64,000 nucleotides of DNA, from the NCBI RefSeq assembly GCF_030464345.1, contig NZ_VCYH01000003.1, forward strand, positions 124,001 through 188,000, written 5' to 3'. The stretch comes from Methanoculleus frigidifontis (GTDB lineage: Archaea > Halobacteriota > Methanomicrobia > Methanomicrobiales > Methanoculleaceae). This document shows, one piece after another, positions 1 through 8,180 of this stretch. Made by a program: the position numbers and the translations under genes. Under the pieces are notes generated by a model. That model was not told the DNA's origin, ran no database searches, and worked only from the letters and a program-made list of their open reading frames with translations. Numbering within the stretch: position 1 is the stretch's first letter; each line of letters starts with the position of its first letter.

Positions 1-154
1 CTCAGCAAGTATCCGGGTAGCGCCTTGCGATACGACAGATCGCCCAGGTTCGGCATGTACCAAAATGCGGTATCCGTGCCGGATCGATACAAATCGACTG
101 CTCACTTCCTTTTTGAAAACAGTGCATACGCCGCAGAACGAACGACGAGATATC

Positions 155-163
155 TTTTTATTT
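155..163 (+). promoter_or_regulatory. TATA box of the DUF1616 gene
   Basis: A T-rich TATA-like run lies about 29 bases before the ATG at 188. That spacing would place transcription initiation at or just before the start codon, implying a leaderless mRNA. No Shine-Dalgarno precedes that ATG, which fits. Confidence 0.45.
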
Positions 164-187
164 GATCACCCGTTATGAGATAACTGA

Positions 188-1168
188 ATGCCACCCCAAG
201 CCCCCGCCGACACACTCATGCATTCCCTGAATCCACGGGCAGTACCGCAGGATCTTGCGATCATCTACGCCTGGATCGTTCTCACAATCCTCGGCATCTA
301 CCTGCCCGTCCTCAATACCAGTCCTCTCCGGGTGCTCTTCGCCCTGCCCTTCATCCTCTTCATACCCGGGTATCTCCTGATCGCGGCGCTCTTCCCGAAG
401 AAGGACGACCTCGACGGCATCGAGCGAACCGCCCTCTCCTTCGGGCTCTCCATTGCCGTCGTGCCGCTGATAGGACTCGCCCTGAACTACACCCCCTGGG
501 GCATCCGGCTCGACCCGATCGTCGCCTCGCTCCTCATCTTCAGCGCCGCGATGGGGCTCATCGCTCAGTACCGCCGGGCCGCGGTGCCTGCGGACGACCG
601 GTTCGCCGTGCCGTTCCGCGCCGGGTACGCCGCAGTCAAAGAGGAGTTCTTCAACGAAAGCGCCTCCCGGGTCGACCGGGTCTTAAGCATCGTTCTCCTC
701 GCCTCCATCCTCGTCGCCGTGACGACGACGGTCTACGTCATCGCCGTCCCGAAAGAGGGGGAGAAGTTCACCGAGTTCTACATCCTCGGGTCGAAGGGGA
801 AGGCAGCGGACTATCCTACGGCGTTCACCGCCGGAACGCCGCAGACGGTCATCATCGGGATCGGAAACCACGAGTACCGCAACGTCACCTACACCGTCGA
901 GACGCTGGCTCTCAATCAGGTCTTTGACGAGACGACGAACGAGTCGACCATCCTTTCATCGTCGCTCCTCGACCGGTACGCCGTGACGGTTCCGCACAAC
1001 GAGACGGTCGAGCAGCCCTATACCTTCACCGTCGACGACCCGGCGGTCAACCGGATCGAGTTCCTCCTCTTCGACAGTGCGGCGCCGGATGCCCTCGGGA
1101 CAGAAGAGCTGATAAACGAGAGTTACCGCGACCTCCACCTCTGGGTCACGGTACGACCGACAGGATGA
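188..1168 (+). CDS. DUF1616 family membrane protein
   Basis: The 326-residue protein has a first hydrophobic segment near residue 25, a second containing an FIPGYLL motif at about 55-70, two more by residue 125, and another near 165-185. The rest is an extracytoplasmic beta-rich domain with N-glycosylation-like NxT/S sites. This arrangement, a four-helix bundle followed by a beta domain, is that of DUF1616 proteins, which are widespread in methanogens and of unknown function. Leaderless start at 188 is favoured; an ATG at 218 is an alternative. Its 3' end overlaps the convergent gene at 1146 by 23 bases, so the two cannot both have long 3' UTRs. Confidence 0.8.
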   Translation: MPPQAPADTLMHSLNPRAVPQDLAIIYAWIVLTILGIYLPVLNTSPLRVLFALPFILFIPGYLLIAALFPKKDDLDGIERTALSFGLSIAVVPLIGLALNYTPWGIRLDPIVASLLIFSAAMGLIAQYRRAAVPADDRFAVPFRAGYAAVKEEFFNESASRVDRVLSIVLLASILVAVTTTVYVIAVPKEGEKFTEFYILGSKGKAADYPTAFTAGTPQTVIIGIGNHEYRNVTYTVETLALNQVFDETTNESTILSSSLLDRYAVTVPHNETVEQPYTFTVDDPAVNRIEFLLFDSAAPDALGTEELINESYRDLHLWVTVRPTG

Positions 1169-1922
1169 GCCGGAGGGTCTCGCTGCCCGGCTCAACCGTC
1201 ACCTGTTCGATGGTGCAGGCTCTGCCGGTGCCTTTTGCCAGCATGCAGGCGATCAGGCTGCAGACCGGGCAGGGGCAGATCAGGCAGGCCTTCGGCGACT
1301 CGCTTTGCACCGCACGGCAGCCCTGCAGCAGGCGGAATTCGGAGAGTTCCACGACAATAGAGTCCCCTGCCCGCTCGGCATCGACCCTGCCGGCGACCTC
1401 GAGGACTTCTTCGCAGACCTCTTTTATTGCGGCCAGCACCTCCTCCTCGTCGCCGGGGAGGCGGAGGTCAGAGGATTCTTCCAGCATCCGGAGCAGCGGA
1501 TACCCGAGCGGCGTGATGACGACGCCGTTTCCGTCCCGGCCGGTCACGAACGAGTAGCCGTCGGCCGGTGTCAGAGGACGGTAGTTAGCGACGGGCACCA
1601 CCTGGGTGACGGAAGGGTCTGCCGTCTCATCCGCGGCGGGCACCATATGGGCGTTGCCCTGCAGCCCGAGATCGGCGCAGATCCGGGCGATGCCGAGCGT
1701 CCCCTGCACCGGCAGCAGGCTGGTGAAGCGCATGTCGAGCGGTTCTTCCTTTGCAAACGTCAGGAGAAAGATGCCGGCGATGAAGGCGCTCACGCTCCCG
1801 AGAACCAGGGTCGCACTCGTGATGTCGCCGCGGTTCGTCAGCGTCACGACGATCATGATCAGGGCTGCCGCGGCGAAGAGAACCAGCGCCGCACGTGTCG
1901 TGTCGTTTCTTTTCAGATTCAT
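1146..1922 (-). CDS. Membrane-anchored protein with Cys-rich C-terminal domain
   Basis: The 258-residue protein is not recognised. Two hydrophobic helices (about 12-30 and 38-57) anchor a soluble domain. Near residues 200-240 there is a cluster of seven cysteines, including a CLICPCPVC motif, on an alpha/beta background. It is reminiscent of small metal-binding ligand domains such as 4VR, but I cannot assign it. It is the last gene of the MoxR operon; its start overlaps the end of the upstream membrane protein by four bases, so it is probably translated with it. The cysteines suggest a metal site or disulfides. Confidence 0.7.
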   Translation of the reverse strand: MNLKRNDTTRAALVLFAAAALIMIVVTLTNRGDITSATLVLGSVSAFIAGIFLLTFAKEEPLDMRFTSLLPVQGTLGIARICADLGLQGNAHMVPAADETADPSVTQVVPVANYRPLTPADGYSFVTGRDGNGVVITPLGYPLLRMLEESSDLRLPGDEEEVLAAIKEVCEEVLEVAGRVDAERAGDSIVVELSEFRLLQGCRAVQSESPKACLICPCPVCSLIACMLAKGTGRACTIEQVTVEPGSETLRLILSVVP

Positions 1923-2374
1923 GGTGTATCTCCGCCGCTGTATGCTGTTTTCAGCTGGTGTCCGGAGAGCCAGAGAGCGATATACGCCCCCGCAAGCACC
2001 GCTCCGATCAGCAGCACCGGAAGAAGCATATGGTGCGATGCGAGCATCATCGGGTAGAGGAGCAGGACGGCACCGCAGAGGCCGAGGAACCCGACGGCTT
2101 CAGCCCGTGCGGTGAGGAAGCCTTCGAGCCGCAGGAAATAGGCGAGAAGGATGACCTGCAGCAGGAGTGCCGGGGCAATGCCGGCGGCAGCGGCGGCGAC
2201 GACGACCGCCTCTCCCGCGCAGAGGAGGGAGAACGACCGTCCGTCGCCGTGCACCGTCCGTTCGGTCAGGACGAAGGCGCCGAGCAGGATCACCGTCAGG
2301 TACCATATATCGGATGCCGCCGCAGCGGCGAGAGCCCCGATGACGAACCCGGCCGGAAGGATGATCTCCCGCAT
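1919..2374 (-). CDS. Polytopic membrane protein of the MoxR operon
   Basis: The 151-residue, very hydrophobic protein has about five predicted helices and no charged catalytic motif. The ATG at 2374 was chosen because it overlaps the stop of the DUF58 gene as TGATG, typical translational coupling; the upstream extension in the same frame is Arg/Pro-rich shadow sequence. It likely forms a membrane partner of the DUF58/DUF4129 proteins. Function unknown. Confidence 0.7.
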   Translation of the reverse strand: MREIILPAGFVIGALAAAAASDIWYLTVILLGAFVLTERTVHGDGRSFSLLCAGEAVVVAAAAAGIAPALLLQVILLAYFLRLEGFLTARAEAVGFLGLCGAVLLLYPMMLASHHMLLPVLLIGAVLAGAYIALWLSGHQLKTAYSGGDTP

Positions 2375-3687
2375 CAGATCACCTCGACGCTTGCAACCCC
2401 GGCGTGCAGGAGCGACCGGAGCATCCCCGGCGATGCGGTCTCCTCCGGCACCCGGAGGTGCACGTCCTTTTGCGTCCGGCGTGCCTGCGTCACGATCTGC
2501 CAGATGTGGCTGCAATCGCCGGAGAACCGACTGAAGATGTAGACCGTCCCGGCGTTGGTCGAGGCCATGGCTCTGCCGACCTGGAGTTCGAACGCCGTCT
2601 GCGTCTGCTCTTCCTGCACGGATCGGTATATCTCTGCAAGATTGGCGCAGAACCTCCGTTCCGGAGACTCTTCGGCAGCGATCCCCCTATCCCGTTCGAC
2701 CCGGCTTCGTTTGGCGCGAATGCCGACCTTGTCCCTCGCATAGTAGAAGTGCACCAGCCGTTCCGTCGGCTCCATCGCGCCTGCGGCGGCCATCACCCGG
2801 TGAATGTCCCGCTCGCTTTCGAGAAACCGGATGATGTTTCCGCCGGAGATGACGAGGAGGGATACGGAACGGTATTCGCCGATCGCCTCCTCGAGCGCTC
2901 CGCTTGCGGCGGAGACGATCCGGCCGACCTCTGCGCCCCCGGCATCCAGCGTCCTCTCCGGCATGTCGACGATGATGAGGGGCAGATCGCCCTGCTGGCC
3001 GGTATACTCCTTCACGAAGAGTTTCTGGTGCTTTGCAGAGAGTTTCCAGTCGATCCGGCGCGGGTCGTCTCCCATGGCATATTCCCGGAAGGAGTGGATG
3101 GTATACCCGGAGACCGCCGATCTGGTGCGGTGTTCGGCTTCTCCGTAACTCCCGCTTCCCGCCTCCTTCTCAAACGCTCCTGCAGGATGGACGATCAGGT
3201 GCGGCGCCGTCCGGCCGTCCCCGGCAAGATCGATATCGGCTGCAAAGAACCGGTCTGCAAGCGTCACGCCGACGCCGCCGAAGGCGATCTCCCCCCGCGT
3301 CATCACCTTCATCCGGTACGCCACGTCTGCAGAGCCCGCTCCCGGCTCTGTTGCCGTATGAGAGAGATCGCCGCCTGCCAGGATGGCGCCTGCGGGAGGA
3401 CGATCCCGCAGGGTGAGCGTCGTGTGATCCGGGAGGTGGTAGGCGACCCTCGCCGTCACGTCCACCGTCGAGCCCTGCCGGAGGATCATCCTGCTCGCCG
3501 TGCGCGAGACCGTGAGCGAACCGACGACGGTGCGGAGCGACCGGTCGAAGAGGATACCCCGGTACACCAGGAAGAACGCAAGTGCCGCAGCCGGCAGGTA
3601 TGCCGCCGCATCGTCAAAGACCAGCGAGAACACAAGCAGCACCAGGACTGCAGCGCCGATCGCCCGGGTGCACCGTGTCGGCCGCAC
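2374..3687 (-). CDS. DUF58 domain protein (MoxR-associated)
   Basis: The 437-residue protein starts with two adjacent membrane helices (about 10-45), followed by a beta-rich region and then the DUF58 signature around residues 205-235 (DPRRIDWKLSAKH, then a VKEY motif and a hydrophobic IIVDM strand). DUF58 proteins resemble von Willebrand A domains and are nearly always encoded beside MoxR ATPases, where they are thought to act in chaperone-like maturation of surface or membrane proteins. The start is a GTG with a GAGGTG ribosome-binding site inside the end of the MoxR gene, three bases away. Confidence 0.88.
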   Translation of the reverse strand: MRPTRCTRAIGAAVLVLLVFSLVFDDAAAYLPAAALAFFLVYRGILFDRSLRTVVGSLTVSRTASRMILRQGSTVDVTARVAYHLPDHTTLTLRDRPPAGAILAGGDLSHTATEPGAGSADVAYRMKVMTRGEIAFGGVGVTLADRFFAADIDLAGDGRTAPHLIVHPAGAFEKEAGSGSYGEAEHRTRSAVSGYTIHSFREYAMGDDPRRIDWKLSAKHQKLFVKEYTGQQGDLPLIIVDMPERTLDAGGAEVGRIVSAASGALEEAIGEYRSVSLLVISGGNIIRFLESERDIHRVMAAAGAMEPTERLVHFYYARDKVGIRAKRSRVERDRGIAAEESPERRFCANLAEIYRSVQEEQTQTAFELQVGRAMASTNAGTVYIFSRFSGDCSHIWQIVTQARRTQKDVHLRVPEETASPGMLRSLLHAGVASVEVI

Positions 3688-3690
3688 CGC

Positions 3691-4665
3691 CTATGGCACC
3701 TCTACCGCAGCAAGAATCTCGTCCACCACCTGGCCGGGCGTGATCCCCCCGATCTCGGCCTCACGCTCGAGGATGATCCGGTGCTGGAAGACGGACGGCG
3801 CCAGCTTCTTGATGTCGTCAGGGATGACATACGTCCGGTTCTGCAGCGCGGCGACCGCTTTGCCGCCACGGACGAGGGCGATCGATGCACGCGAGCTCGC
3901 CCCCAGCCGCACGTCTCCGTGCATCCGCGTGGCGACGACGAGGTCTCTGATATACTGGAGCACCGGCTCTTCCATGTGAACCCTGCTCGTCGCCTCGACG
4001 AGGTGCTCGATGGTGGTGCGGTTCATCACCGGTTTCAGCCTCTCCAAGTACGGCTGCCACCGGAGTGCACCGGTATGCTCCCGCCGGACGACCTCGAGTT
4101 CGTCGTCACCGGCGAGGTGGCGGGAGGTGAACGAGAACATGAACCGGTCTTTCTGCGCCTCGATGAGCGGGAACGTCCCCTCAAACTCGTACGGGTTCTG
4201 GGTGGCGATCACAAAGAACGGCGAGTAGAGGTCGAGTGTGGTCCCGTCTATCGTCGCCTGCCGCTCGCTCATCACCTCGATGAACGCGCTCTGGGTCTTG
4301 GGGTTGAGTCGGTTGATCTCGTCGATGAGGAGAATATTGGAAAAAACCGGTCCTTTTCTGAGGTGAAAGTCTTTTGCTTCCTGGTCATAGACGCGCACCC
4401 CGATGATATCGGCGGGCTGAGTATCTACCGCGCACTGTACGCGGCGGAACTCACACCCGGAGAGGCGGGCCATTGCTTTTGCTATCGTCGTCTTGGCGGT
4501 CCCCGGGACGCCTTCGATGAGGACGTGGCCGCCGGAGAGGATGCCGATCACCAGCACTTCGACGAGAGCATCATTGCCCACGATATACTGGTTCAGCATC
4601 TCGGTTGTGGAGTGATAGATGCTCTTGAGCAGGGATAGATCCTGCTGTACGCTTGCTTCGGTCAT
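3691..4665 (-). CDS. MoxR family AAA+ ATPase
   Basis: The 324-residue protein has Walker A GVPGTAKTT at 52-60, Walker B LLIDEIN at 112-118, a sensor-1 ATQNPYE stretch and a C-terminal lid domain. MoxR ATPases are cytosolic hexameric chaperones that insert cofactors into, or activate, partner proteins. The partners here are presumably the products on either side: DUF58 (3 bases downstream) and DUF4350/DUF4129 (upstream). Length is normal for the family. ATG start at 4665, nine bases after the DUF4350 stop. Confidence 0.95.
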   Translation of the reverse strand: MTEASVQQDLSLLKSIYHSTTEMLNQYIVGNDALVEVLVIGILSGGHVLIEGVPGTAKTTIAKAMARLSGCEFRRVQCAVDTQPADIIGVRVYDQEAKDFHLRKGPVFSNILLIDEINRLNPKTQSAFIEVMSERQATIDGTTLDLYSPFFVIATQNPYEFEGTFPLIEAQKDRFMFSFTSRHLAGDDELEVVRREHTGALRWQPYLERLKPVMNRTTIEHLVEATSRVHMEEPVLQYIRDLVVATRMHGDVRLGASSRASIALVRGGKAVAALQNRTYVIPDDIKKLAPSVFQHRIILEREAEIGGITPGQVVDEILAAVEVP

Positions 4666-4674
4666 GGTGATCGC

Positions 4675-5550
4675 CTAGAATATCTTCCTTCGAAATGCGT
4701 ATGCCCCCAGGAGGAGTACCGTACATATGAGTGTTGTTTTAATTAGGGTTGTGCTTTTCACAGTATGCAGAATGCCGGCAATCCCGTCATCCGCCCGCGT
4801 CTGCGAGGCGACGGCGTCGAGGAGCAGCGGACGGCCACCCTCCAGGATATTTCCGATCAGCCGGTGATTGTCGCGGACGCTATCGAGCCCGACCATCGTG
4901 TTGATGAAGAGGCTCGGGTCGCTGATGACGTAGATCTCGCCTGCGCCCACGCTTTCCCGTGCGACCACGCCGTACTTCCCGAGCGTCTCTGCGGCATCGA
5001 TATGCCGGTTGCCGTCCGCATCGATCCAGCTTAAGATCGAGGTCTGCACGAGGATCTCCCCGCCCTCGAGCGCGGCCGGCCTGTTCAGCATGAGCGTCTC
5101 GACACCGTCGACGAGGGTGGCGTTCGCGGTGCGGTAGGCGATGACGGTATGGGGGTCGCTGTACTCCATGTCCATACTGGAGAGGTTGCCGGGGAGGATC
5201 CGGATCTCGCTCCCGAGGGCGCCGAGGATCTGGTTTCCGGTGCCGAAGTCGTCGGCGAGGACGATCGTGTTGCCGCGCTCCAGGAATGACCGGTAGGCTC
5301 CGGCCGCCGCGTCGTCGAAGTCCGTGTCGGGAGCGATGAGGAGGAGGCATGCGCCGGTGTAGCCCGCAAGGTCGTCCGGGCTCCGGACTTCCACTGCTCC
5401 CCGCTCTTCTGCAAGGTCGGAGAAGATCGACGTGCCGTTCCACTGGATATTGTACCTGCTGTACTCCTCGGTGGTGCTGGCGAGGTGCACGAAGAGAACC
5501 GCCGCCAGGATCAGGAGAGCGCAGCCGACGACTGCAGAGACCGCTTTAAT
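4675..5550 (-). CDS. DUF4350 domain protein, probable non-canonical ATT start
   Basis: The core matches DUF4350: an alpha/beta fold with a LLIAPD strand, a GNTIVLADDFGTGN loop and a C-terminal membrane helix with a short basic tail. With the first canonical start (GTG at 5490) the protein has 271 residues and begins in mid-helix. The frame is open upstream to a TGA at 5569 and encodes a convincing N-terminal membrane helix (RIKAVSAVVGCALLILAAVL). That stretch has no ATG, GTG or TTG. An ATT at 5550 lies nine bases after a strong AGGAGG site at 5560-5565, so I place the start there. The upstream DUF4129 stop overlaps this point. The family usually has a signal anchor, which supports the longer form. 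Confidence 0.7.
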   Translation of the reverse strand: MKAVSAVVGCALLILAAVLFVHLASTTEEYSRYNIQWNGTSIFSDLAEERGAVEVRSPDDLAGYTGACLLLIAPDTDFDDAAAGAYRSFLERGNTIVLADDFGTGNQILGALGSEIRILPGNLSSMDMEYSDPHTVIAYRTANATLVDGVETLMLNRPAALEGGEILVQTSILSWIDADGNRHIDAAETLGKYGVVARESVGAGEIYVISDPSLFINTMVGLDSVRDNHRLIGNILEGGRPLLLDAVASQTRADDGIAGILHTVKSTTLIKTTLICTVLLLGAYAFRRKIF

Positions 5551-7270
5551 CCGAACCCGCCTCCTCTTTCATCAGATCTTCAAACCATGCGACGAGTTCC
5601 TGCCGCTCACTGTCGTCCGGCACCGCGCCGCCATAGCGGACGGCCTCGTAGCGCCGGATAAACCGGGTGAGCGTCTCGATACAGGAGATGCTCCGGCAGG
5701 CGGCGAGGAACTCCCGCGGTGTCATCGCCGCATGGCCGTCGATCCGGTGCCGGACGGCGATGCTGCCTGCCAGGCGGAGGTAGAGGGCATGCACGGCGTC
5801 GCTGATGCTGCCCTCTCCGGCCAGGCGGGCGAAGGTCGCGAGGATATTTTCTTCCTCCTCGACGGGCGGCCGCTCGACGACGACCGGCGCCGGCGCCTCT
5901 TCATCCTCCGTTTCGGCCACGGATACTTCTTCCGGGGCTGGTGCGGGCTGCCGCCGCCTCCGCACATACCAGACGGCACCGAGAGCGGTGAGGAGGAGAA
6001 TCCCGGCGGAGATGAGGAGGGGCGACTCGAGAAGCGAGGGGGCGATCTCGATGAGGACGGTCTCGCTCTCCGATGCGTTGAGCGGGAAGGCCACGGCATC
6101 GAAGACCGCCCTGACGCGGTAGGTGCCCGCCTCCAGGTGGCCTTCCAGGGCGTAGCTGCCGGCACTGTTCGTCGTTGCCGAGAGGAACGCCTTCCCATCA
6201 GCCGTGATCGCCACGGGAGCGCCCGCTACCGGCATCCCCGCCGCGGTCAGGTTCCCCGAGAACGTCCGGTTCCCGGATGCCGTCCCTTCCGTAACCGCGA
6301 GAGTGAGCGCGGTATCGAGCGGCAGGACCGAGAAGGTGACGACGTCGGAGTAGGTGCTGCCGTAGACAGCGTAGACGAGGTGCTTTCCGGCGCGGATCCG
6401 GTCGATGGCGAACGCGGCCTTGTAGCCGCCGCCGTCGTCGGTGGTCGTTGTCGTCCAGGTTTTGCTGTCGATGAAGAGGGTGATGTTCTGCCCGGCGATT
6501 GTCCGCCCCGTCAGGTTCCCGGCTATCAGGAGGCGGTCACGGTAGACGCCATGATCAGGCGTGACGGCAATCGAGAGGCGATAGGGGGTAGCGGGAGCAT
6601 GCGTCGTGGTGCTCCGCGTCTCCTGCTCGGCGTCGATCGCGGCGACGATCTCCTCGAAGTCCTCGACGCTCTCTTCGTAGGCGGCGGTGTCGAGCTCGAA
6701 TTTCGTGCTGGTGTTGACCATCGCATCCGAGCGGGACTGGTAGCCTTTGAAGTTCTCGGCGACACGGGACCGCAGCGTCTCACCCTCGTACATAACCGAG
6801 TAGAGGAGTTCGGGACGGTTTTCGTCGCGGTAGCGGATCTCCAGCGACTGCAGTTCGTCGAACCGCCGGGTATCATTGAGCAGTTCCTCCAGGCTCTGGA
6901 CATTTTTCTGGTTGTTCCGCCGGAACTCCGCAAGCTCTGTCTCCGACATGTCGAGGTTGATGACCATCCGGTCGAGCTGCCGCGACCGCTCCATGTACTC
7001 CTTCAGGTCGCGCTCTGCGGAGTCGAAGTCCTTGAGCTTGATGTTGAGCACCAGCGTCCCGGTGCTCCCGAGGATCTCGGACATCAGCGGCAGGACGGTC
7101 TCTGACTGCTCGCGTGAGATCTGTTTGAGGGCTTCGGGATTCTGGTGCGACGAGGTAACCGAATCGTCCTTTACAGTGTAGAGCACCGGGGATGCGGCGT
7201 ACTGCGCGATGAAGATGAGGAATATGAGTGCCGGTATCGCCAGAAGTATCCAGGCGGCTCGTTTCTTCAT
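5546..7270 (-). CDS. Membrane protein with Ig-like repeats and C-terminal DUF4129
   Basis: The 574-residue protein has an N-terminal signal anchor (about 6-25) and an extracytoplasmic helical region to about 200. Two beta-sandwich domains of roughly 85 residues follow (about 225-410), each with the GNLTG-type strands of archaeal surface Ig-like folds. A membrane helix at about 416-436 leads to an acidic Pro/Glu linker and a cytoplasmic DUF4129 domain (about 480-565, with LYLRLAG and TPREFL motifs). DUF4129 accompanies MoxR/DUF58 and transglutaminase genes; here no transglutaminase domain is seen, and the Ig-like part may replace it. The start overlaps the upstream small gene as ATGA. Confidence 0.82.
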   Translation of the reverse strand: MKKRAAWILLAIPALIFLIFIAQYAASPVLYTVKDDSVTSSHQNPEALKQISREQSETVLPLMSEILGSTGTLVLNIKLKDFDSAERDLKEYMERSRQLDRMVINLDMSETELAEFRRNNQKNVQSLEELLNDTRRFDELQSLEIRYRDENRPELLYSVMYEGETLRSRVAENFKGYQSRSDAMVNTSTKFELDTAAYEESVEDFEEIVAAIDAEQETRSTTTHAPATPYRLSIAVTPDHGVYRDRLLIAGNLTGRTIAGQNITLFIDSKTWTTTTTDDGGGYKAAFAIDRIRAGKHLVYAVYGSTYSDVVTFSVLPLDTALTLAVTEGTASGNRTFSGNLTAAGMPVAGAPVAITADGKAFLSATTNSAGSYALEGHLEAGTYRVRAVFDAVAFPLNASESETVLIEIAPSLLESPLLISAGILLLTALGAVWYVRRRRQPAPAPEEVSVAETEDEEAPAPVVVERPPVEEEENILATFARLAGEGSISDAVHALYLRLAGSIAVRHRIDGHAAMTPREFLAACRSISCIETLTRFIRRYEAVRYGGAVPDDSERQELVAWFEDLMKEEAGSD

Positions 7271-7533
7271 GAATTCAGGATCTCCAGTACTTTGTTGGCG
7301 ACGATAGCGCCGAAGAGGATGACGCCCGTTGCTATGGCGTATCTGAGATAGCGGAGGTATGACGGCCGCGCGAATGCCGGATCGATCAGTTCAACGGCGA
7401 TGAGGATTCCGATAAGCCAGAGGACGAAGAAGATCTCAAGGTCAAGGTTGTACGAGAGTATCATGAAGAACGTGATGATACAGAGCCAGATGATGACGCC
7501 GCCCGCCGCGAGATACTTCTTTCTGATGGTCAT
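7267..7533 (-). CDS. Small membrane protein, first gene of the MoxR operon
   Basis: The 88-residue protein has three hydrophobic segments (about 8-25, 30-48, 62-80). It is not recognised. It is preceded by a purine-rich GGAGGGG ribosome-binding site and overlaps the DUF4129 gene by four bases, which places it as the promoter-proximal member of the operon running to 1146. Confidence 0.75.
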   Translation of the reverse strand: MTIRKKYLAAGGVIIWLCIITFFMILSYNLDLEIFFVLWLIGILIAVELIDPAFARPSYLRYLRYAIATGVILFGAIVANKVLEILNS

Positions 7534-7606
7534 GCTGCCCCCCCTCCGTTCCCGGCAGAAAACATATTTTCCGGGAAATTCCTGTCAGATAGAGATCTAT
7601 TGGTTA

Positions 7607-7620
7607 CAAATATTTATAAT
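7607..7620. promoter_or_regulatory. Shared AT-rich TATA element for divergent genes
   Basis: An ATATTTATAAT block is the only TATA-like element between the MoxR operon (start 7533, minus) and the secreted-protein gene (start 7655, plus). Read in either direction it resembles an archaeal TATA box. Plus-strand initiation would fall near 7640 and minus-strand initiation near 7585. Confidence 0.5.
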
Positions 7621-7654
7621 ACCAAATGGCATTATGTCGAGAGGAGGATTCGAG

Positions 7655-8152
7655 ATGAAACGAGTACTGTTGCTGCTTCCGGCGCTCCTTGCTGCGGCGC
7701 TCATATGCGCTCCGGCCAGTGCGTTCACCGCCAATGCGCTGGATATTTCCGTCAATGAGACCGGCGACGCAGAGGTCACGTTTGACTATTCTCTCTCCTG
7801 GTTTGAGCAGATTGCGGTCTTCTTCCAGATTGCGCAGCCCGACCGGGAGCTGAAGAATGCGCTTGAGAGCTACTCGGGCAAGCAGGTCGACGTCGTCGGT
7901 GTCGAGACCGGATCGGCTGTGTTTGCGGTCAGGGATTTTGCCCGCATCAAGGAGACCGCGAACGGGACGGTGTATACCCTTCCGGGGCTTGATTTCACCG
8001 CCGCCGAAGAGAAACTGAAATCCTACTGGTTTGCGCCGCTCGTGGAGGCGGATTTCTCACCTGCGGTGACCACCATCCGGTTCCCGGACGGGCATGAGGA
8101 GAAGGTCTTTAACGAGAGCGCCATCCCGTCGGCCTCCCACACGATCGCATAA
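7655..8152 (+). CDS. Secreted protein of unknown function
   Basis: The protein has 165 residues. Residues 1-23 form a clear Sec signal peptide ending in an ASA-F cleavage site. The mature part looks like a compact alpha/beta domain with no cysteine and no recognised motif. The ATG at 7655 has a GAGGAGG site eight bases upstream, and a TATA box lies 40 bases before it. An in-frame extension further upstream has no support. Transcription ends at a hairpin/poly-T terminator shared with the convergent permease gene. Confidence 0.75.
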   Translation: MKRVLLLLPALLAAALICAPASAFTANALDISVNETGDAEVTFDYSLSWFEQIAVFFQIAQPDRELKNALESYSGKQVDVVGVETGSAVFAVRDFARIKETANGTVYTLPGLDFTAAEEKLKSYWFAPLVEADFSPAVTTIRFPDGHEEKVFNESAIPSASHTIA

Positions 8153-8180
8153 CTTTTTTTGACCTGACAGGTCGGTTTTT
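8153..8180. terminator. Bidirectional terminator
   Basis: A run of seven T residues, a GACCT-GAC-AGGTC hairpin and a second T run lie between the stops of two convergent genes (8152 plus, 8180 minus). Archaeal termination relies mainly on T runs. The T tract after each stop serves the plus-strand gene; the minus-strand gene would read the complementary A tracts, so hairpin function there is less certain. Confidence 0.55.

Noticed and set aside
1305-2542. Plus-strand frames across the last two MoxR-operon genes
   Set aside because: Composition is that of antisense frames, and the minus-strand genes have membrane helices and coupled starts.
2404-4638. A 744-codon open frame on the plus strand opposite the DUF58 and MoxR genes
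   Set aside because: It is Arg/Asp/His-rich, has no domain and is exactly antisense to two clear genes; high-GC antisense frames like this are common.
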